The notes beneath the pieces were generated by a model. That model made no database searches. It was given only the letters and a program-made list of their open reading frames with translations, and was not told where the DNA came from. The translations under genes and the position numbers were made by a program. From an uncultured Collinsella sp. (lineage in GTDB: Bacteria; Actinomycetota; Coriobacteriia; Coriobacteriales; Coriobacteriaceae), in NCBI GenBank assembly GCA_900544645.1, contig UQWG01000001.1, positions 1-64,000 on the forward strand: a DNA stretch of 64,000 nt, in the 5' to 3' direction. Shown here in pieces: positions 55,278-63,487 of this stretch (the first letter of the stretch is position 1; every line of letters starts with the position of its first letter).

Positions 55278-56357
55278 ATGCTTAGGATCGGTCTTCTTAC
55301 TAGTGGCGGCGACTGCCAGGCGCTCAACGCCACCATGCGCGGCATTGTCAAAACGCTTATGACCAATAGCGAAGAACCTATCGAGATCTATGGTTTTGAG
55401 GACGGCTACCAGGGCCTTATCTACAGCAGGTTCCGCGTCATGACGCCCGCCGATTTTAGCGGTATCCTCACCCGCGGCGGCACCATCCTGGGCACGAGCC
55501 GCACACCGTTCAAGCGTCTGGATACCCCCGAGGCCGATGGTGTCGAGAAGGTGCCGGCGATGGTCCACACCTATCATAAGCTGCAGCTCGACTGTCTGTT
55601 TATGCTGGGCGGCAACGGCTCCACCAAGACCGCCAACCGCCTGCGCGAAGAGGGCCTCAACGTTATCGCCCTGCCCAAGACCATCGATAACGACACCTGG
55701 GGCACCGAGCTGACGTTTGGCTTTACGAGCGCCATCGACGTCGCCACCAAGTGCATCGACGACATCCACACCACCGCCTCGAGTCACGGCCGCGTGTTCG
55801 TTATCGAGATCATGGGCCACAAGGTTGGCTGGATTCCGCTGTACGCCGGCGTCGCGGGCGGCGCGGATGTCATCTTGATTCCCGAGATCCCCTACGACAT
55901 GGACAACGTCATCAAGACCATCGAGCATCGTATGGAAACCGGCAGCCGCTTTACCATCGTGGCCGTCGCCGAGGGCGCCATCTCCAAGGAGGACGCGGCG
56001 CTGTCCAAGAAGGAGTACAAGAAGAAGCTCGCCGAGCGCACGAGCCCGTCGATTGTCTACGACATCGCCAAGGAGATCGAGGCCAAGACCGGTCGTGAGA
56101 CCCGCGTCGCCATCCCCGGCCACACGCAGCGCGGCGGCCAACCCGACGCTCAGGACCGCATCTTTGCGACCCAGTGCGGCGTCGAGGCGGCACTTGGCTG
56201 CCTACGCGGCGAGTTTGGCTACATGATCGCCCTGCGCGACGGCAAGATGTGCCACATGCCGCTCGAGGATGTCGCCGGCAAGCTCAAGTATGTCGATCCC
56301 CAGAGCGACCTGGTGCGCGAGGCCAAGGCGTTGGGCATCAGCTTCGGCGACGAATAG
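55278..56357 (+). CDS. 6-phosphofructokinase
   Basis: A 359-residue PFK of glycolysis. N-terminal LLTSGGDCQALNATMRG, phosphate-donor loop LGGNGSTKTA, active-site PKTIDNDTWGTELTFG, and MGHKVGWIPLYAG. The loop has Gly (ATP-type) at the position that is Asp in PPi enzymes, Asn instead of the usual Asp just before it, and Lys in PKTIDND as in PPi-type enzymes, so it belongs to the mixed clade and the donor should be tested. Ribosome site GGAAGGATTCACC-ATG. Confidence 0.92.
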   Translation: MLRIGLLTSGGDCQALNATMRGIVKTLMTNSEEPIEIYGFEDGYQGLIYSRFRVMTPADFSGILTRGGTILGTSRTPFKRLDTPEADGVEKVPAMVHTYHKLQLDCLFMLGGNGSTKTANRLREEGLNVIALPKTIDNDTWGTELTFGFTSAIDVATKCIDDIHTTASSHGRVFVIEIMGHKVGWIPLYAGVAGGADVILIPEIPYDMDNVIKTIEHRMETGSRFTIVAVAEGAISKEDAALSKKEYKKKLAERTSPSIVYDIAKEIEAKTGRETRVAIPGHTQRGGQPDAQDRIFATQCGVEAALGCLRGEFGYMIALRDGKMCHMPLEDVAGKLKYVDPQSDLVREAKALGISFGDE

Positions 56358-56380
56358 CCTCGGCTGGAACTGCTCTCATC

Positions 56381-56501
56381 GGAGGCCCCAGGGCTTACCT
56401 CCCAAATCGTCCTCGGACATGTCAGGACCCCGCCGTGCGCTTCGCGCCGCGGGGTCCTTCCGTCCTGCGGAAAGATTTGGGAGGTAAGCCCTGGGGCCTC
56501 C
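56381..56501. repeat. Nested palindrome with perfect 28-bp outer arms
   Basis: Arms 56381-56408 (GGAGGCCCCAGGGCTTACC...) and 56474-56501 are perfect complements. Inner arms AGGACCCCGC (56424-56433)/GCGGGGTCCT (56449-56458) enclose a small GCGC stem. Noncoding, after the phosphofructokinase gene. Confidence 0.85.
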
Positions 56502-56556
56502 TGCGGTAACTAAGGAGGCCGTGGCTATTCGTCTTCTTGCTGCGGGTGCCTGGGGT

Positions 56557-56756
56557 AGGATGCGGCGTGCATTTTTGGGAGTATTCAGCAGCCGAGGGTG
56601 CCTGCATACTGGATTTTGGGCGAAAGGCAGGCACTGTGGGCCGCATCCTGTAAAAAATGATCGGTCCTTGAGGCATTGGGGTCCAGGACCAGGGCATTCA
56701 GCGCGGTTTTGTGCACCCGTTCCCGCGCCCGCGGACCCCGGGACGCTGAATACTCC
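56557..56756. repeat. Second nested palindromic element, 56.5-56.8 kb
   Basis: AGGATGCGGC (56557-56566) with GCCGCATCCT (56640-56649) encloses TGCCTGC/GCAGGCA. GGAGTATTCAGC (56578-56589) pairs with GCTGAATACTCC (56745-56756). The two pairs interleave rather than nest, so alternative folds exist. With the element at 56381 and the terminator at 56800 this fills the 540-bp gap; no gene is seen. Confidence 0.6.
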
Positions 56757-56799
56757 GGAATTTGCACGGCGCCCCCTGGGGTACCTGTGGGCAAAAAGC

Positions 56800-56836
56800 A
56801 ACCGCCCCGTCAAAGTATGCATTTGGCGGGGCGGTT
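56800..56836 (-). terminator. Terminator of the FtsX-type permease gene
   Basis: AACCGCCCCG (56800-56809) pairs with CGGGGCGGTT (56827-56836); on the minus strand GCTTTTTG follows. Confidence 0.85.
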
Positions 56837-56897
56837 TATGCAAAAATGCTGCTGCGGGCGCGTCGGCAGCTCGCTAGAACTTGAATCCCAGGACAGG

Positions 56898-59663
56898 TTA
56901 CTCGGCGCTCTTGAGGGCGCCGACCATGTCGATCTTATTGAGGGTACGGTTGGTGGCGAGGTTGACGATAAACGTAAAGCCGAAGGACAGCACCACGGCA
57001 AGCACATAGCTCAGCGGCTCGACTTCGACGTCAAAGTACAGCGACGGCATCTGCAGGATGTACGTAAAGCTCTCGGCCAGCAGGCCGCCCAGCGGCACGC
57101 CCAGCGCGGCGCCAATTGCCGTAAGAATCAGCGTCTCCTTGTTGACGTAGTGATGCACTTCGCCGCGACGGAAACCAAGCACCTTGATAGTCGCCAGCTC
57201 GCGCTCGCGCTCGGAGATATTCGTGTTGGACAGCGTAAACACCACCACAAACGACAGGCACGCCGCCATAAAGGTCACGAGCACCACGACGGAATTGATA
57301 ATAGTGAAGTTCGCCTCAAAGTTCTCCCAATGCTCGGCCGTGCTCGAAATCGAAAGCCAGCCGTCACTCTTAAGCTTCTTGCTAAACGCAATCTGGTCGG
57401 TCGACGAACCCTTGAGCAGCGCAAAGATGCCATTGAGGCGAACGCTGCGCCCGAACGCGCGCTCATAGGTGCCCTGCGTCATGTAAAGCGTGTTGCCCAG
57501 ATAGTTGAGCGAAATGTCGCTGACTTTGACCTTGGCTACGTTGAGCGACGAATCCTGGACGTGCGCCGTATCGCCCGGTTGAATCCCCAGCACCAGCTGT
57601 GAACTCTTGCTCAGGTACACATCTCCGTCACGCAAGGATAACGGCTCTTTGGACTCGTCCTCGAGGCACACGTAGTCATCCAGATCGTCGGTGCGGTCAT
57701 CTGGCACCACGATGAGCTGCACGGTCTCGCTCTTTCCGCCGAATGTAAAGGTGACGTTGTCGGTCATGATCGGCAGCGTCGAAGTTACGGCCACACCAGA
57801 ATCCTTGACCGTGCTTCGCTCGTCGAGCGCCGCGCACGTCTGCGAAAAATCGTCGGGATTGGCAACCGCCAGCAGGTCATAGCGCGTGATATGCCCGTAC
57901 TGCTTGGGCGAAAGCGCGACCGACGTATCACGAATGCCCATGCCGCAAATCACAAGCGCCGTACAGCCCGCGATGCCAAAGATGGTCATAAAGGCGCGCT
58001 TTTTGTAGCGGAACAGGTTACGTGCTGCCACCTTGTTCAAAAAGCCCATGCGGCGCCAGATAAAGCCGATGCGCTCGAGCAAGATACGCGAGCCGGCGCG
58101 CGGGGCCTTGGGGCGCATGAGCGAGGCCGGGGTCTCGGCCATCTCGTGGCGGCAGGCGATAATCGTGGCGCCCACCACGCCCACGGCAAACAGCGCCACC
58201 GAAACGATCGAGGACACGATGTCGTACGAAAGCAACATCTGGGGCAGCGAGTACATGTCGTCGAACACCGTAAACAGGAACAGCGGCAGGCCCACAAATC
58301 CGATGATGTTGCCGAGCACGCCGCCGATCAGACACGCCCACAGCGAGTAGTCCACGTATTTGGACAGAATACGCCCGCGCGAATAGCCGAGCGCTTTGTA
58401 CAGGCCAATAAGCGTGCGCTCCTCCTCGACCATACGCGTGGCGGTGGTGAGGCTGATGAGCACGGCGACGATAAAGAAGATGAACGGGAACACCGTGGCG
58501 ATGGCCTCAATTGACGAGCTATCGCTCTCCACGCTCGAGTAGCTTGCGATATTGCCGCGGTCCTGGATGTACCAGGTGCATTCGCCCAGGTCAGAGAGCT
58601 CGGCGCGGGCATCGGCAAACTGCTGGTCGGCGGCGGCACGGCGCTGGTCCAGGTCGGCTTGCGCCTGCGCACGCTCGTCGCTGCCCTCTGCCATGCGGTT
58701 GATGTTATCCTGCTCGATCCCAAAGAGCATGGCGGCCTGACGCTCGGCCGCGTCCAAGCTCGCCGGCGTGTCGACCGTCAGCTCCTGGGCGCGCGCCTTC
58801 TCACGCTCCTCGCGGATCTTCTCGATATTGCCCTTGACCTCATTGATCTTTGCCGCGTAGGAATCCGAATAGGAGTTGAGGCTCTTGGCTCCCTCGACGA
58901 TCACGTGGACCGCGGAGTAGGAAGAAGATGTCGCGGCGTCCTCGCTCACATAGAACTTATAGTCCGCCGCCGAAGCAGCGCGAAAGGCGTTGACTGTCGA
59001 GTCAGAACTTACATCAGTGGGGTCGAGGACCTCAGCCGTAATGGTGTAATCACCCGCGGCAAACTGATCCTTGGCGCTTTGATTGGACGAGCTCGCGTCA
59101 TTGGCGGCAAAGCTCACCGTATCGCCGATTTTCTTGCCCGAAGCCTTCAGGAACTTCGAAGTCACCGCGACCTCATCGGCGCTCTCGGGCAAATCGCCGT
59201 TCACGAGCACCGGCTGATCGATGTTCTCCTTGGAGAGACTTTGCACGACCACGCGCTCGCGCGTCGTACCCACGGCGGTATAGGCGGTCTCGGTATAGAT
59301 GCCCTCGGCCGTCTCGACGCCATCGACCTCTTGGATCGCAGCAAGATCGTCATCGGTCAGACCATAGGTCGACTGCACGTTGATGTCATAAACATTCTGC
59401 TGGTCAAAGTAAGCGTCGACCGAATCGCACAGATCCTCGCAACCCGCCTTGAGGCCGCACATCACGCTCACGCCGAGCGCGGTGATCACGACGATGGACA
59501 AGAAGCGTTTGAGGCTGCCGCGAATCGTGCGGTAGACACCGCGGCGAAACACCGTCGGCACCATATCGTTTGAGCTTTGGGCAGTGCGGTAGGTCGTAAA
59601 ATCCTGCTCGCGCTCCGTGTTCCGTGCGTCGCGGCGTTGGCTGTTTTGGCGGTCCTGGTCCAT
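56898..59663 (-). CDS. FtsX-type ABC transporter permease with two extracytoplasmic domains
   Basis: 921 residues from ATG 59663 (GTG 59675 possible). A first membrane helix (RFLSIVVITALGVSVMCG) is followed by a large outside domain (about 75-390, with a Glu/Arg/Gln-rich coiled coil near 285-360). Then come an FtsX core (FPFIFFIVAVLISLTTATRMVEEERTLIGLYKALGY), a further helix pair, a second outside domain, and a final FtsX core (TLSNTNISERERELATIKVLGFRRGEV). The two FtsX repeats in one chain mark MacB/YtrF-like export or signalling permeases. The ATPase gene ends 5 bp upstream. Confidence 0.9.
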   Translation of the reverse strand: MDQDRQNSQRRDARNTEREQDFTTYRTAQSSNDMVPTVFRRGVYRTIRGSLKRFLSIVVITALGVSVMCGLKAGCEDLCDSVDAYFDQQNVYDINVQSTYGLTDDDLAAIQEVDGVETAEGIYTETAYTAVGTTRERVVVQSLSKENIDQPVLVNGDLPESADEVAVTSKFLKASGKKIGDTVSFAANDASSSNQSAKDQFAAGDYTITAEVLDPTDVSSDSTVNAFRAASAADYKFYVSEDAATSSSYSAVHVIVEGAKSLNSYSDSYAAKINEVKGNIEKIREEREKARAQELTVDTPASLDAAERQAAMLFGIEQDNINRMAEGSDERAQAQADLDQRRAAADQQFADARAELSDLGECTWYIQDRGNIASYSSVESDSSSIEAIATVFPFIFFIVAVLISLTTATRMVEEERTLIGLYKALGYSRGRILSKYVDYSLWACLIGGVLGNIIGFVGLPLFLFTVFDDMYSLPQMLLSYDIVSSIVSVALFAVGVVGATIIACRHEMAETPASLMRPKAPRAGSRILLERIGFIWRRMGFLNKVAARNLFRYKKRAFMTIFGIAGCTALVICGMGIRDTSVALSPKQYGHITRYDLLAVANPDDFSQTCAALDERSTVKDSGVAVTSTLPIMTDNVTFTFGGKSETVQLIVVPDDRTDDLDDYVCLEDESKEPLSLRDGDVYLSKSSQLVLGIQPGDTAHVQDSSLNVAKVKVSDISLNYLGNTLYMTQGTYERAFGRSVRLNGIFALLKGSSTDQIAFSKKLKSDGWLSISSTAEHWENFEANFTIINSVVVLVTFMAACLSFVVVFTLSNTNISERERELATIKVLGFRRGEVHHYVNKETLILTAIGAALGVPLGGLLAESFTYILQMPSLYFDVEVEPLSYVLAVVLSFGFTFIVNLATNRTLNKIDMVGALKSAE

Positions 59664-59668
59664 GGGCG

Positions 59669-60370
<702 letters not shown>

Positions 60371-60421
60371 CGATTAATTCCCATCTGGTCGGATAACTCT
60401 TTAGTATTACCCATTTCACGC

Positions 60422-60465
60422 CGACCAAAAAGGGACAGGTTCATTTTGGCAGGTTTTATATGGGG
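60422..60465. repeat. CTGTCCC-core dispersed repeat, copy e
   Basis: CGACCAAAAAGGGACAGG then TTCATTTTGGCAGG and TTTTATATGGGG, upstream of the ABC ATPase gene. The core GGGACAGG is at 60432-60439. Confidence 0.75.
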
Positions 60466-60570
60466 AAACGGGGAGCGCAGGCAAGCGCCGGGAAGGCAGA
60501 GAAATCATCGACGGGGTCAGGCCGACCGCCAAACACAACGCACGCATCTCTATCTGTCAGCAAAATCATT

Positions 60571-60584
60571 CGAACAGCTGTTCG
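60571..60584. promoter_or_regulatory. SOS/LexA box CGAACAGCTGTTCG
   Basis: A perfect 14-bp palindrome matching the CGAAC-N4-GTTCG core used by LexA of Bacillota and Actinomycetota. It lies 57 bp before the GyrI-like start and just upstream of TATGAT (60589-60594), where it would block polymerase. Confidence 0.75.
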
Positions 60585-60640
60585 TTTCTATGATATGATT
60601 CCGTTATCCAAGCAGGCCAATACGCAGAAAGGCGGCCAAC

Positions 60641-61279
60641 ATGGCGTTCGACTTTAAGAAGGAATGCAAGGAGCTCTACAAACCTGCAAGCAAGCCGAGC
60701 ATCGTAACTGTCCCGCCTATGAGCTACGTTGCCGTTCGCGGAAAGGGCGACCCAAATACCGAAGGTGGCGAGTATCAAAACGCCCTGCCGCTGCTTTACG
60801 GCATCGCCTATACCGTCAAGATGTCGAAGAAAGGCTCAAGGAGTATCAAGGGCTATTTCGACTTTGTGGTACCGCCGCTCGAGGGTTTCTGGTGGCAAGA
60901 CTCCCCGAGCGGCGACATCGATTATGTACGCAAGGACGATTTCAACTTTATCTCGTGCATTCGCCTGCCCGATTTCGTCACCCGAGATGACTTTGACTGG
61001 GCAGTCGCGGAAGCCACGACCAAAAAGAAACTTGACTTTTCTGCCGTCGAGCTGCTTAAAGTTGACGAGGGCCTCTGCGTTCAATGCATGCACACCGGGC
61101 CCTACGACAACGAACCGGCGACCGTAGGCGCTATGAATGAATACACGACCGAGCAGGGCTATGTCCCCGACTTCTCAGACACCCGTTTCCATCACGAAAT
61201 CTATCTCTCCGATCCACGCAAATGTGCACCGGAGAAACTTAAGACTGTGGTTCGTCATCCTATCAAGCGCGCTGAATAG
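60641..61279 (+). CDS. GyrI-like small-molecule-binding protein
   Basis: A 212-residue single-domain protein of the GyrI-like (SRPBCC-independent AraC-binding) group: TVPPMSYVAVRGKGDPNTEGGEYQNALPLLYGIAYTVK and MHTGPYDNEPATVGAMNEYTTEQGY, then FHHEIYLSDPRKCAPEKLKTVVRHP. E. coli GyrI (SbmC) is an SOS-induced protein that shields gyrase; here the SOS box upstream gives the same control. GyrI-like domains of this size can also be hydrolases, so the exact job is open. Confidence 0.85.
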   Translation: MAFDFKKECKELYKPASKPSIVTVPPMSYVAVRGKGDPNTEGGEYQNALPLLYGIAYTVKMSKKGSRSIKGYFDFVVPPLEGFWWQDSPSGDIDYVRKDDFNFISCIRLPDFVTRDDFDWAVAEATTKKKLDFSAVELLKVDEGLCVQCMHTGPYDNEPATVGAMNEYTTEQGYVPDFSDTRFHHEIYLSDPRKCAPEKLKTVVRHPIKRAE

Positions 61280-61352
61280 CGTGGAGCGTCATCTCACGCG
61301 CTAGGTTTTAAGCCAGCCAACCAGCCGCCTCCTAGGCCGTCCGGTAATTATC

Positions 61353-61381
61353 TTGACGCGGCCCGTCGCATCTTATAAGTT
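61353..61381 (+). promoter_or_regulatory. Promoter of the Abi-like gene
   Basis: TTGACG (61353-61358), a 17-bp spacer and TAAGTT (61376-61381), 70 bp before the ATG. Confidence 0.5.
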
Positions 61382-61392
61382 TGTTTTGCTAA

Positions 61393-61446
61393 AGCTGGAA
61401 AGCCTCTCAACGATGCGCAACTCCAGCTCTTTTTCTATCAAGAGGC
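61393..61446 (+). promoter_or_regulatory. Pseudoknot-like leader of the Abi-like gene
   Basis: AGCTGGA (61393-61399), GCCTCT (61402-61407), TCCAGCT (61422-61428), AGAGGC (61441-61446): the order A-B-A'-B' of an H-type pseudoknot. B' is the ribosome site (AGAGG five bases before ATG). The A/A' stem is followed by CTTTTTC, so it also resembles an attenuator. Confidence 0.5.
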
Positions 61447-61450
61447 TTAC

Positions 61451-61812
61451 ATGAAATACCGGAAGTCGCGGATATCCATCAACGAACAAATAGCACTATT
61501 GACAGAATACAGGGGTCTTAAGTGCTCTGATCAAAGCGAACTCGAGCGAGCTTTGGTCGAAGTCGGCCACTACAGACTGTCGGCCTACTGGTTTCCCTAC
61601 AAAACCAAATGCAAGTCCGGGATTACCATCTTTCGCGAAGGCACAACATTCGAAACCATCATCTACACGTATGAATTTGACCGAGCCCTCCGGCAGTTAA
61701 TGTTTGATGCGGTCGGCAGAATTGAGATCTACCTCAGAAGCAGAATTGCCTATCTTGCCTCTGAGGAACGCGGGCCTTTCTGTTACCCAGATGTCGCCAT
61801 AACGAGGCTCAA
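61451..61812 (+). pseudogene. Abi_2/AbiF-type abortive infection protein, truncated
   Basis: The first 115 residues have the Abi_2 pattern: SINEQIALLTEYRGLKCSD, GHYRLSAYWFPY, GTTFETIIYTYEFDRALRQLMFDAVGRIEIYLRSRIAYLASEERG. A full protein has about 300 residues; here similarity stops near base 61808 and the frame continues for about 30 unrelated codons to 61900. The HEPN-type RxxxxH at the C-terminus is missing, so the toxin or RNase function is probably lost. A deletion joined it to the ClC remnant. Confidence 0.7.
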
Positions 61813-62013
61813 CTCGGCATGTCCATCGCGCTTTGCGCCGCGCTGGGCTACGCAGCCGTCTTTGGCAGCGCCACCAATACGCTGCTCGCACCCATCCTGA
61901 TTGGCTGCGAAGTCTTCGGTTTCGGTAATCTGCCGGCATTCTTCATCGTCTGCGTCGCGGCTTACCTGTTCAACATGGATAAGTCGATCTATGCCCTGCA
62001 GAAGCGGGCGTAG
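61808..62013 (+). pseudogene. ClC-type chloride channel C-terminal remnant
   Basis: The frame (ATG at 61819) reads QLGMSIALCAALGYAAVFGSATNTLLAPILIG and then FFIVCVAAYLFNMDKSIYALQKRA, the last part of ClC family membrane proteins. About 340 N-terminal residues are absent. It begins exactly where the Abi similarity ends, so one deletion event probably removed both missing parts. Confidence 0.65.
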
Positions 62014-62157
62014 AAAGATGTCCAAGCAAGTGGTCTCAACCGGAAACGGCATCCCACTCTAAGGCTGTATTCCGGGACACGGTTTCCGTTTGGGACGCCA
62101 TTCGGAAAGCGCATCCCGTTCTTTCACGGCGTCTTGGCTATGCAAAGTGCTCGAACG

Positions 62158-62736
62158 TTATTCCTCGTACGCGCCCTCGAGCCGAAGCAGCCACTCCTTG
62201 CGGTCAAGCCCGCCGGCATATCCGTTAAGCGAGCCGTCGGCGGCAACCACGCGATGGCACGGCACAATGATCGAAATAGGATTCCGCGCGACCGCGGCCC
62301 CCACGGCACGGGGAGACACAACAGGTGCTTCGTTTCCCGGTACACGATGTCGAGCCGCAACACGCTGGGCGATCTCACCATACGTAGCGACCTCGCCACG
62401 CGGGATAGAAAGCAGCTCAAACCAAACCTCACGCTGAAACGCCGTGCCAATCATATGCAACGGCGGCGTAAACCGAAGCTCCTGCCCCGCAAAATAAGCA
62501 TTCAGCCAAGCCCAAGAACGCTCAAGCACCGAAGAAGCCGCGCCATTTGCCGGACTCACCGAAGACATCCCACCGGTACCAGAAACCGCATCGGCGCCTT
62601 CAACATGTTCGGGATCTTCTTTGAGAAGCGTGGAGCCAAAGTGCTCCTGCCCCTCAAACCAAAGCCCCGTCAAACCGCGGCCATCAGCGGCAAGCAGGAT
62701 TTCGCCCAAAGGCGAAGCAAACGTCGTCGTGACCAC
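62158..62736 (-). CDS. ogt: Methylated-DNA-[protein]-cysteine S-methyltransferase
   Basis: A 192-residue O6-alkylguanine-DNA repair protein. Acceptor Cys in SIIVPCHRVV, HTH-like TAFQREVWFELLSIPRGEVATYGEIAQRV, Asn hinge RNPISI, and C-terminal GSLNGYAGGLDRKEWLLRLE. Residues 43-70 form an unusual Gly/Ser/Ala-rich insertion between the two domains. GTG start with AAAGGAGCCGCTG upstream. Adds to the DNA-damage content of this end of the window. Confidence 0.93.
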   Translation of the reverse strand: MVTTTFASPLGEILLAADGRGLTGLWFEGQEHFGSTLLKEDPEHVEGADAVSGTGGMSSVSPANGAASSVLERSWAWLNAYFAGQELRFTPPLHMIGTAFQREVWFELLSIPRGEVATYGEIAQRVAARHRVPGNEAPVVSPRAVGAAVARNPISIIVPCHRVVAADGSLNGYAGGLDRKEWLLRLEGAYEE

Positions 62737-62748
62737 CAGCGGCTCCTT

Positions 62749-63084
62749 TCAAAACTCCGCAACATAATACCGCGAATTGTGCAGACAACCCCACAGATAC
62801 GTCTGGGCGGGCTCGCAATTGCTTAAGCGAGGCTGTTTTCCCCAATCAAGCGAAGAAGACGCAGGGCTTCGACGCCAGAGAGGTACCTCTATCAGCTGAG
62901 CTCTAATACTTTCCCGAGAAGTGAACGAGTAAAAACGAAGCCCCGGAGCATCCACACCTTTAGCCCAAAAAACCGCAGGATTCACGCTGTAAAACCGCAG
63001 GAAATAGCGGTCAAAATATGCCAATGCTTCGGGGGTCCAAATAAGCTCGTTCACTTCACGGGAAAGTATTAGACCCCGATTCAC
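62749..63084 (-). CDS. Unrecognised ORF upstream of ogt
   Basis: 111 codons from a GTG. The product is rich in Tyr, Phe, Trp and Arg (FDRYFLRFYSVNPAVFWAKG, LWGCLHNSRYYVAEF) with no known motif. It is 12 bp from the ogt start, but the ribosome site is poor (GGGG too close). The adjacent sequence is repetitive, so it may be a translated repeat rather than a gene. Confidence 0.25.
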   Translation of the reverse strand: MNRGLILSREVNELIWTPEALAYFDRYFLRFYSVNPAVFWAKGVDAPGLRFYSFTSRESIRAQLIEVPLWRRSPASSSLDWGKQPRLSNCEPAQTYLWGCLHNSRYYVAEF

Positions 63085-63095
63085 CCCAACCCCAA

Positions 63096-63260
63096 AGTCG
63101 CCCCAGGCAGCAGGCGCGACAGCGCCGCGGCTGCCGTCACGGCCCCGCAGTCACCCCAGGCAGCAAGCGCAACGCGCCGCAGCTGCCGGCCGCGCCCCAC
63201 AGTCCCCCCCCAAGGCGGCAGGCGCAAAGCGCCGAGGCCGCCGCCGGGACCAGGGCCCGC
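63096..63260. repeat. Three tandem degenerate hairpin units (about 53 bp)
   Basis: Units start with AGTC at 63096, 63149 and 63201. Each has a GGCAGC/GGCGGC arm, a GGCGC...GCGCC inner stem and a GGCTGCC/GAGGCCGCC partner. Extremely GC-rich, noncoding. Confidence 0.6.
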
Positions 63261-63344
63261 AACAACCACGCGCCCCCACATCAGCCCAGCGGCCCCAACC
63301 AACAACGGCCCCATCGCAGACCGCTTGCAGCAGCGTCACCGCAG

Positions 63345-63474
63345 GCGGGGACTGGGCTTGGTTTTCAGAACACTCCGCAGACCAGTGTGGCGCCTTGTCC
63401 GCGGCTCCGAAGGAGCAGGACAAGGCGCCACACATGGTCGAGGACGTTCTGAAAACTAAGCCCGGCCCCCGCCG
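63345..63474. repeat. Nested palindrome downstream of asd
   Basis: Outer arms 63345-63372 (GGCGGGGACTGGGCTTGG...) and 63447-63474, 25 of 28 matching (two of the rest are G-U in RNA). Inner perfect 15-bp arms TGTGGCGCCTTGTCC (63387-63401) and GGACAAGGCGCCACA (63419-63433), with a central CTCC-GAA-GGAG. It follows the asd stop and can end its transcription. Confidence 0.8.
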
Positions 63475-63487
63475 GACAGATCCACCG

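Noticed and set aside
56676..57602. 308-codon plus-strand ORF across the palindromic region and FtsX gene
   Set aside because: Most of it is antisense to the FtsX-type permease; the rest is repeat sequence.
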